Below, piece by piece: positions 32,753 through 38,443 of a stretch of 38,443 nucleotides of DNA; the stretch's first letter is position 1, and every line of letters begins with the position of its first letter. Below the pieces are notes generated by a model, which saw only the letters and a program-made list of their open reading frames with translations, was not told the DNA's origin and did not search any database. The stretch lies in contig VHZZ01000233.1 of the NCBI GenBank assembly GCA_009801015.1, positions 63,731 through 102,173 on the forward strand. Reading direction: 5' to 3'. This stretch comes from Silene noctiflora. Its lineage: Eukaryota > Streptophyta > Magnoliopsida > Caryophyllales > Caryophyllaceae. Both the position numbers and the translations under genes were made by a program.

Positions 32753-32805
32753 CTCCCTCCCTCCATTCCCTTCATTTATTTAAAAACTATAATTTTTATA
32801 AGGAG
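32753..32805. mobile_element. Possible Stowaway remnant
   Basis: TA|CTCCCTCCCTCC at 32753 and GGAG|TA at 32805 echo Stowaway ends, but the 53-bp interval is too short and its inner arms do not pair. Most likely a remnant or a chance match. Confidence 0.25.
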
Positions 32806-33090
32806 TATTTTATTCAAAATTAAACAAATAATTTAGGCCGAATTCCAAACCCACCCACAGAAATTTAGAATACCATATTTGTCCATCCATTTATTGAAAA
32901 CCCAAACCCTTGGAAAGGTATGTGTTAGCTGATGCGGTGTAACTGTTATACCGTAAATTCTCTTATTAAATTCAGCACACGGATTTTTGTTCATCATTCA
33001 CATTTCTTGCTTTTACTGTTTCTCCATCTTTTCTTTATTTTAATAGAAAGACACAAAAAGAAGAAAACGAATTATTCCATTTTCCTCCCC

Positions 33091-33121
33091 TTTTTTTTCT
33101 TTTTCTTTTTCTTTTTCTTTT
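33091..33121. repeat. (TTTTTC)n microsatellite in the PI4K gamma leader
   Basis: About four units of a T5C repeat in the presumed first leader exon or core promoter of the PI4K gene. Pyrimidine-rich tracts near the start site are common in plant genes. Confidence 0.8.
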
Positions 33122-33164
33122 CATCTTTGTTTTATTTGGGCACTTCCATTTTTGCACCACAAAG

Positions 33165-33594
33165 GTTAGTTCTTTAATTGGTATGTTTTGATTTTTTTTG
33201 GTTATTATGCTTCATTTTAATAATGTAGAACTAAGATTTTGTTGTTTCTTACGCTTAATTACTGTTTAAAATCCTGATACTAGTATGATTTTGTGTGCGA
33301 TGACCAGTGACAGAGTCGGGATTTGAACTTAGTAGGCTGAATAATTTTCAGCGGCAGTTGATGAGTAAGGATATAAAGTTAAATTAACTAAAAACTTCGA
33401 AAATTTCATCAGGGGGCGAGCGCTCCCAATAGCCCCCTATTTCCGCCACTGGTGATGACTTCGGAAATTTGCATGAGTTATGAGTAGTTTATGTTAGATG
33501 GTTGATGGATGAAAAACAACAATTAATGATTGTCTTTTGCGCTGCAAAGTTTAATACTTGTAAATTTTGATGGAATTTGGGCTTTGCTTTGCAG
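33165..33594 (+). other. Proposed 5' leader intron of PI4K gamma
   Basis: CACAAAG|GTTAGTTC gives a donor at 33165, and GGGCTTTGCTTTGCAG gives an acceptor ending at 33594. The intron (430 nt) contains a hAT-like MITE. The downstream leader exon is 33595-33872. Not verified by transcript data. Confidence 0.5.
33305..33451. mobile_element. hAT-like MITE (147 bp) in the PI4K leader intron
   Basis: The left end CAGTGACAGAGTCGGGATTTG and the right end (reverse complement CAGTGGCGGAAATAGGGGGC) share the CAGTG start of many hAT TIRs. Flanking octamers GCGATGAC (33297-33304) and GTGATGAC (33452-33459) form an 8-bp target duplication with one transition. The CAGTGGCGGA terminus recurs widely in plant genomes. 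Confidence 0.7.
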
Positions 33595-33633
33595 ATAATC
33601 ATTCAAAAGATTAAAAATTCGTATTATATCCCT

Positions 33634-33853
33634 ATGGCTCTCTCGATGTAGGCGATTTTTATTGCAACGACCCGGTCTTATATCCTAAACATTGATGGGT
33701 TTTTTCAAAAAGTGGTGATTTGGGTTGAAGGTTTGGTATTTGATGATTGAAGTCTTTTTCGGGTTCCTGTGTAGTATTGAGTTTGATGTTAGTGTTAGTT
33801 TGAGAGCGGAGATTAGGCTCTCTTTTGACGCCATCTCGCTTGTCAGTAGCTAG
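33634..33853 (+). promoter_or_regulatory. Four uORFs in the PI4K gamma leader
   Basis: Upstream ORFs with ATG start and stop lie at 33634-33651 (MALSM), 33695-33718 (MGFFKKW), 33743-33853 (36 codons, MIEVFFGFLCSIE...) and 33786-33803 (MLVLV, inside the third in another frame). The longest stops 19 nt before the main ATG. Scanning ribosomes would meet four AUGs before the CDS, so translational repression or regulated reinitiation is plausible. The reading frames are seen; any effect is inference. Confidence 0.6.
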
Positions 33854-33872
33854 ACAGGCTGACCCTACTATC

Positions 33873-35699
33873 ATGTCTAAGGCAGGCAGTCCTGTTCAGA
33901 CCCGGTCTCCCATTGGGATTTTTAAGAACTTGTTGTCGGGGAAATTCCATGGGAAACCAAGGCAGCCAACAGGGAGGAGGCGTGTGTTTGTGCAAACAGA
34001 TACGGGTTGTGTTTTGGGGATGGAGTTGGATCGGAGTGATAATGTTCATACTGTGAAGAGAAGGTTGCAAGTTGAGTTGAATTTTCCGACTGATGAGAGT
34101 TTGTTGTCGTTTGGGGATATGGTGTTGGAGAATGACCTTGATGCAGTTAGGAATGATTCACCCCTCCTTTTATCTCGTACCAATATGCATCGGAGTTCAT
34201 CAACTCCTTGTTTGTCTCCAAGAGGTAAAGATCTTGAGCCGAGTGATAAGAGTAGTGTAATCGAGGTGTTGGGAAATTTGGAAAGTTTTGTGGGGGTTAA
34301 GGAGATGGTGAAAGAGATAGATAAGGGGATAAAGAATGGAATTGATCCCTTGCTGGTTCATAGTGGGCTTGGGGGTGCTTACTATTTTAGGAATAGTTGG
34401 GGTGAGAATGTTGCCATTGTCAAGCCAACAGATGAGGAGCCCTTTGCGCCGAACAACCCAAAAGGCTTTGTAGGGAGGGTCTTAGGGCACCCTGGGCTAA
34501 AGCAGTCAGTAAGGGTTGGGGAGACGGGAATTAGAGAGGTTGTGGCATATCTTCTTGATCATGAGCAGTTTGCTGGTGTACCACCCACGGCTTTGGTGAA
34601 AATCACCCACTCGGTCTTTAATGTCAATGACGGGGTAAACGGTAACAAGCCTCACAAGAAGAAGCTGGCTAGTAAAATTGCGTCTTGCCAACAATTCATT
34701 CCTCATGATTTTGATGCCAGTGACCATGGGACTTCAAGCTTCCCCGTCTCTTCCGTTCATAAAATTGGGATTCTAGACATAAGGATTTTTAACACCGACA
34801 GGCATGCTGGGAACCTTCTTATCAGGAAGCTGGACGGTGTCGGGAGATTCGGTCAAGTTGAGCTCATCCCCATTGACCATGGTCTTTGCCTTCCTGAGAG
34901 TTTGGAGGATCCATATTTTGAGTGGATCCATTGGCCACAGGCTTCTCTCCCATTCTCCATGGACGAACTCGATTACATTGAGCGGCTTGACCCGTATATG
35001 GATTGTGAGATGCTTCGCGCTGAACTTCCAATGATTCATGAGGCTAGCCTTCGGATTTTGGTTCTCTGTACTGTTTTTCTCAAGGAAGCTGCCGGGTTTG
35101 GCCTTTGTCTTGCTGAGATTGGTGAGATGATGAGCCGGGAATTCCGCAGTGGCGAGGAGGAGCCTAGCGAGCTTGAACTTCTCTGTATTGAAGCAAGGAG
35201 ATTTGTGTCTGAAAGGGAGCTCCTTGTGCCAAATACCGAAGCTACAGATGATGAGTTTTTGTTTGATGTTAGCTGCGATGAACATGAGTACCAGCAGGGC
35301 CCTTTCTCAAAGCTGGCGAGTCTCAAGGAGGAAAAGGAAGAGAACGATGATGGTGTGGTGGAAAAGGCTAAAGGGAAGGGTTTCACTTTTCGTCCTATTT
35401 TTGAGAATTTCCCATCTATGACGAGAATATCTCAGTCCCTCAAGAATACTAGCTTGAGTGAAAAGAGCCTGAAATTTTCAGGGACGATGACAACAGGAAC
35501 CGGGCATTCTTCCTCAGGCAACAAGAGCGCGAATGAGCAACTACCCGCGAGTGCAAACTTTGTTAAGGTAGCCGACATGAACAAAGAAGAGTGGTCATGT
35601 TTCCTTGAGAAGTTTCAGGAGCTTCTTCGCCCAGCATTTGCTGAGCGTACCATTGGGCAGAGGCAGAGACAGAGGCTTGGAACTTCATGCAAGTTTTGA
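33873..35699 (+). CDS. Phosphatidylinositol 4-kinase gamma with ubiquitin-like domain (608 aa)
   Basis: Plant gamma-class PI4K family; Arabidopsis has eight members, most with N-terminal ubiquitin-like repeats, and some act as protein kinases rather than lipid kinases. Single-exon CDS. The first ATG in frame is 33873 (MSKAGSPVQTRSPIGIF); the open frame extends upstream without an ATG. One ubiquitin-like domain spans about 38-105 (VFVQTDTGCVLGMELDRSD onward), then the family motif RSSSTPCLSP. The PI3/4-kinase domain covers about 160-430: GLGGAYYFRNSWGENVAIVK with K184, KPTDEEPFAPNNPKGFVG, the catalytic loop DRHAGN (309-314) and the metal-binding DHG (335-337). The acidic linker and the C-terminal block KSANEQLPASANFVKVADM ending QRLGTSCKF match the gamma 5/6/7-type subgroup. 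Cytosolic or membrane-associated by family. The substrate cannot be decided from sequence. Confidence 0.92.
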   Translation: MSKAGSPVQTRSPIGIFKNLLSGKFHGKPRQPTGRRRVFVQTDTGCVLGMELDRSDNVHTVKRRLQVELNFPTDESLLSFGDMVLENDLDAVRNDSPLLLSRTNMHRSSSTPCLSPRGKDLEPSDKSSVIEVLGNLESFVGVKEMVKEIDKGIKNGIDPLLVHSGLGGAYYFRNSWGENVAIVKPTDEEPFAPNNPKGFVGRVLGHPGLKQSVRVGETGIREVVAYLLDHEQFAGVPPTALVKITHSVFNVNDGVNGNKPHKKKLASKIASCQQFIPHDFDASDHGTSSFPVSSVHKIGILDIRIFNTDRHAGNLLIRKLDGVGRFGQVELIPIDHGLCLPESLEDPYFEWIHWPQASLPFSMDELDYIERLDPYMDCEMLRAELPMIHEASLRILVLCTVFLKEAAGFGLCLAEIGEMMSREFRSGEEEPSELELLCIEARRFVSERELLVPNTEATDDEFLFDVSCDEHEYQQGPFSKLASLKEEKEENDDGVVEKAKGKGFTFRPIFENFPSMTRISQSLKNTSLSEKSLKFSGTMTTGTGHSSSGNKSANEQLPASANFVKVADMNKEEWSCFLEKFQELLRPAFAERTIGQRQRQRLGTSCKF

Positions 35700-36480
35700 G
35701 ATGAGAATATATATACTTTATAGGGTTAAGAGGAGTTAAAGGTTAAGGTAAGAAGGATTTTCAGGGTTTCGGAGTTGGACTAATAGGACGATAACTCAGA
35801 GGATTCTCTCGAGCAGCAGTTTGTAAGTGCTGTAAATATTCTTTGGAGGGCAGCTTCACCTTCTTCACTGAAGTCTGGCTGGCTGATAGTATTTATTTGC
35901 ATTCTTTTTTTTTGTTGTGTTCCGCTTTTACTGTATTGTCTCTTCTTCAGGGACTTGTTTCATAAATAATTTTTGTAGATAGTGTGTCCTGAGAAAGGAA
36001 AAAAGAAGTGTGATGTATATATTGCTCTCTTTTAAGACTCCTGCTTCTGTTGGAACGGTGCTGCGTTTTACAGTGTTCATCATATTGTATCCTGTCTATT
36101 TTCATGGATTTGCAGAAGATTATTTTTGGAAAAAGGTTGCAAAATAATGGCGTTTGCAGGTTCAGAAGACCCAGTTATGTGATTGCAGGATATTGCTCAG
36201 ATTGGATTCATGGCTGTATTAGCTTCAATGCGAGTTACATAGCCTGATAAGCATTTTTCTTTTTGGATTTTTGTAACGGGATTGGCAGGCCAGAATGATT
36301 TTTTCAGCCCTGAGACGGTCCTGACAAAGAGCGGGCTTGGGCGGATTGCATGCTGAAGATATCTGGACCTGACGGGGATCTCCTGTGTTGTTTGCCCGGT
36401 CTAATATATAGACCAACAACACTTGATGAATTTGTGATTGTAGACTCATTTTTTCTTTTTGGTTCATCACAATAAATAAA
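35700..36480 (+). other. 3' UTR region of PI4K gamma
   Basis: No coding potential was recognised. AATAAA at 36471-36476 and AT-rich DNA beyond could mark polyadenylation, but an earlier end near 35960-36010 (TTTCATAAATAATTTTTG) is equally possible. Confidence 0.45.
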
Positions 36481-37190
36481 TTATAATGTTGTTTTTAAAA
36501 TACGGAGCACGCAAAAAACATTAATATTGTATTCGGTATAACTAAGAAGATTATCTTGACCTTGAATTGATATAAAATTATCTTAAACAACCATTTTTAC
36601 TTGTTAATTCGTCACTGGAGACGAATAGTGCTTCTCTTACATTTCCCAAGAATCATATATAAAATATCATGGTCTTTCAAGATAAAAGCTGATGTGCTAA
36701 CATATTATACTTGTGTTGTATGACTTGTATCCAAAATACCAACTCAGGAATAACAAATTGGGTTTTCTCCTTTGAATGAAAAGAATAATATAACTCAATC
36801 GGCTTATTTTGGTCATCGAACTTGTACATTTAAGTTCACGGATATTGGTTTGTTTTGGGTTATCGGAGAAAACGAGTTTTTCCGTAAAAAAATGGAAAAA
36901 TAAAGTCGAAATTAAACGCGTGTAATAGTGATAAAAAGAAGAAGAATAAAATAATAATGTTCGAGATGAAATAATAAAAATGTATAGCCCTTTTTTCTAC
37001 ATTATAATAAATCGATCAGTGATTATCCGGCCTATTTATTCCATTTTCATGTATGTTTGTATTTATTTATATTTTTCCAAAATCTCCAACGATATTAACG
37101 CATTCATTACTCCGATATATGCTCCAAGGCCTCCAATCAACAAAACCTATCAAATTCAAAAGCTCTTCAAATCCAAAATGGGTGTAAATC
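36481..37190. other. AT-rich intergenic spacer
   Basis: No gene, RNA or transposon terminus recognised. Confidence 0.45.
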
Positions 37191-37195
37191 TTAAG

Positions 37196-37326
37196 GTTTT
37201 TTTTGCCAAACACAATTTTCAAAAAAAAGTTTTTCGAAACACCATCTTAAAAAAAGTTTGTCAAACACGACCTTTTGGCCGAATTCCGTCAACTTAAAAA
37301 AGGATTGTGTGTTTGGCAAAAAAATC
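37196..37326. mobile_element. MITE with TTTTTTGCCAAACACA ends (131 bp)
   Basis: GGTTTTTTTTGCCAAACACA at 37196 is mirrored by the right end at 37326 (reverse complement GATTTTTTTGCCAAACACA). Inside, AAACACCATC, TCAAACACGA and CTTAAAAAA motifs recur. No target duplication was identified. Confidence 0.55.
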
Positions 37327-37738
37327 ATAGTACTTTCTCACACAGATATCCCCATATAGGTGGATGAGCAGTGCAGATCATCTGTCTCATTTCTTGTCCA
37401 TCACTTCTCCCATTGACACATAAACACTTTGATATATATTATTACCATTTTTATTAATTTATATGTGATGTGTCAAGATCTTAAGGTGTTGAGACACAAG
37501 ATGAGACATAAAAGTGGGAAATGTGATCTTAATTGTTGGACGAGTCAAGAATTTGTTATTTTCTAGGCATTTTGATTTTTTTTTTCTAATCCATCTATTT
37601 AACCTGTTTTATTGTCTAAGACTCTAAGACATTATATTCGCCCTTAACAAGAATTTGGGTATAAGTTGTCACCAACTAGACTTATAAACTCATGAAGATC
37701 AACAAAACACACTAATATATATTTAGGGGTTTTCTAAA

Positions 37739-37895
37739 ATGTGTCTTAAGCACATGTTAAGAACACTTTAGATGAAAAGTTTGACAATAAATATCATAGA
37801 AAATTGAAAAAATAGAACACTTTTTGCGATCCCAATGCCATATTTATTGTCAAACTTTCCATTTAAGTTTTCTTACAAGTGCCCTTAGAACACAT
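37739..37895. mobile_element. Near-palindromic MITE with TIRs of about 58 bp (157 bp)
   Basis: The left arm starts ATGTGTCTTAAGCACATG and runs to AAAGTTTGACAATAAATAT. The right arm, reverse-complemented, runs ATGTGTTCTAAGGGCACTTG to AAAGTTTGACAATAAATAT. A core of about 40 bp separates them. A transcript would fold into a long hairpin. Confidence 0.7.
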
Positions 37896-37935
37896 AATAG
37901 AAAAACAGATTCACTAGTTAACATACAAAAATGTA

Positions 37936-38144
37936 CTCCCTCCGTCCCGGTCATTTATTGTCCTTTGGTTTTGGCACAAAGACCAAGAAAAGAGGAGGAA
38001 GTCAATTATAACATGACAAGTGGACTAAAATTGATGGTGAAAGATCAAATTACTCATCAAATGCAATCCTAAAATAGAAATGACAACAAATGACTGAGAC
38101 ACCCCAAAATAGAAAAGAAAAACAAATGACCGGGACGGAGGGAG
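37936..38144. mobile_element. Stowaway MITE (209 bp)
   Basis: A textbook case. TA|CTCCCTCCGTCCCGGTCATT at the left and, reverse-complemented, TA|CTCCCTCCGTCCCGGTCATT at the right, with identical outer 20 bp. The TA target duplication is at 37934-37935 and 38145-38146. Identical ends suggest a recent insertion. Confidence 0.93.
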
Positions 38145-38443
38145 TATCTCTCAACCTATGTTTTCATGACATTCATGTTATTATTATCCATAATAACAAT
38201 GCCATTTCTTCCATACACAAATGCCGGAATAACGCTAGGGAGGGAGTATATACTATCGCAATTGTGAACATGTTTGAAATAACAGTACGAATAAGTTGTA
38301 TGACCATAGCTCGAAACCATGAGTTAAATCATCACATTTATCCCAGTCGATGTTAATGATACAAGTCAACCCTCAAGATTCCAATTATCCAAACAAGGAA
38401 CAAGTCAACGTGATTGATGCTCATATATTATCTTCCCACTATT
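38145..38443. other. Terminal spacer
   Basis: No gene recognised. GGGAGGGAGTA at about 38238-38248 resembles another Stowaway right end, but no left partner was found. Confidence 0.4.

Noticed and set aside
33825-33872. N-terminal extension of the PI4K frame by 16 codons
   Set aside because: The extension begins at TTG, not ATG. The first ATG (33873) gives an N terminus (SPVQT...) like that of relatives.
34506-35386. Minus-strand and shifted frames inside the PI4K CDS
   Set aside because: Shadows of the 608-residue kinase frame, which has clear conserved motifs.

Overview
This is a plant nuclear genomic window, almost certainly from a eudicot. It carries four intron-bearing or leader-intron genes with plant-specific orthologues (RFC1, a BIM-type bHLH factor, PUX1 and a gamma-class PI 4-kinase). 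The spacers are AT-rich and crowded with small non-autonomous transposons (Helitrons, hAT-like elements, Stowaway MITEs). Some of the MITE styles recall Caryophyllales, but that is only an impression. The window has scattered ambiguous bases and one 600-base assembly gap.

Layout. 1-310 is a GC-rich tandem repeat with conserved hairpins. 850-3500 is a degenerate repeat array (period about 545 bp) that has been invaded by a Helitron and a Stowaway-like MITE. 3816-5322 holds a second Helitron and two TIR elements. 6360-8055 is a very long inverted repeat with arms of about 700 bp. The RFC1 gene (+) runs from a leader near 9070 to a stop at 19787, with 22 coding exons that join in frame into a 974-residue protein. 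Its introns contain an 800-bp hAT-like element with a perfect 8-bp target duplication, and a MITE interrupted by the N gap. RFC1 converges on a BIM2-like bHLH gene (-), 26287 to 20939, with 7 coding exons and 326 residues, whose intron inside the bHLH domain must use a GC-AG splice pair. 26460-27873 is a transposon cluster: a palindromic element, a Helitron and a hAT-like MITE. PUX1 (-) is a single-exon CDS, 29183 to 28446, with a proposed leader intron of about 2 kb. The last gene, PI4K gamma (+), 33873 to 35699, has an intron in its leader that carries a hAT-like MITE, followed by four upstream ORFs. From 36480 to the end there is intergenic DNA with three more TIR elements.

The genes are unrelated neighbours rather than a pathway: a DNA clamp-loader subunit, a brassinosteroid-linked transcription factor, a CDC48 regulator and a ubiquitin-like-domain PI kinase family member. 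No tRNA, rRNA, CRISPR or bacterial-type feature was found. The most distinctive signals are the long inverted repeat, the covarying hairpins in the first 310 bases, the triplicated SP/TP-x-K motif in RFC1, the obligate GC-AG intron in the bHLH gene and the uORF-rich PI4K leader. All exon boundaries were read by eye from splice consensus, frame continuity and family knowledge.
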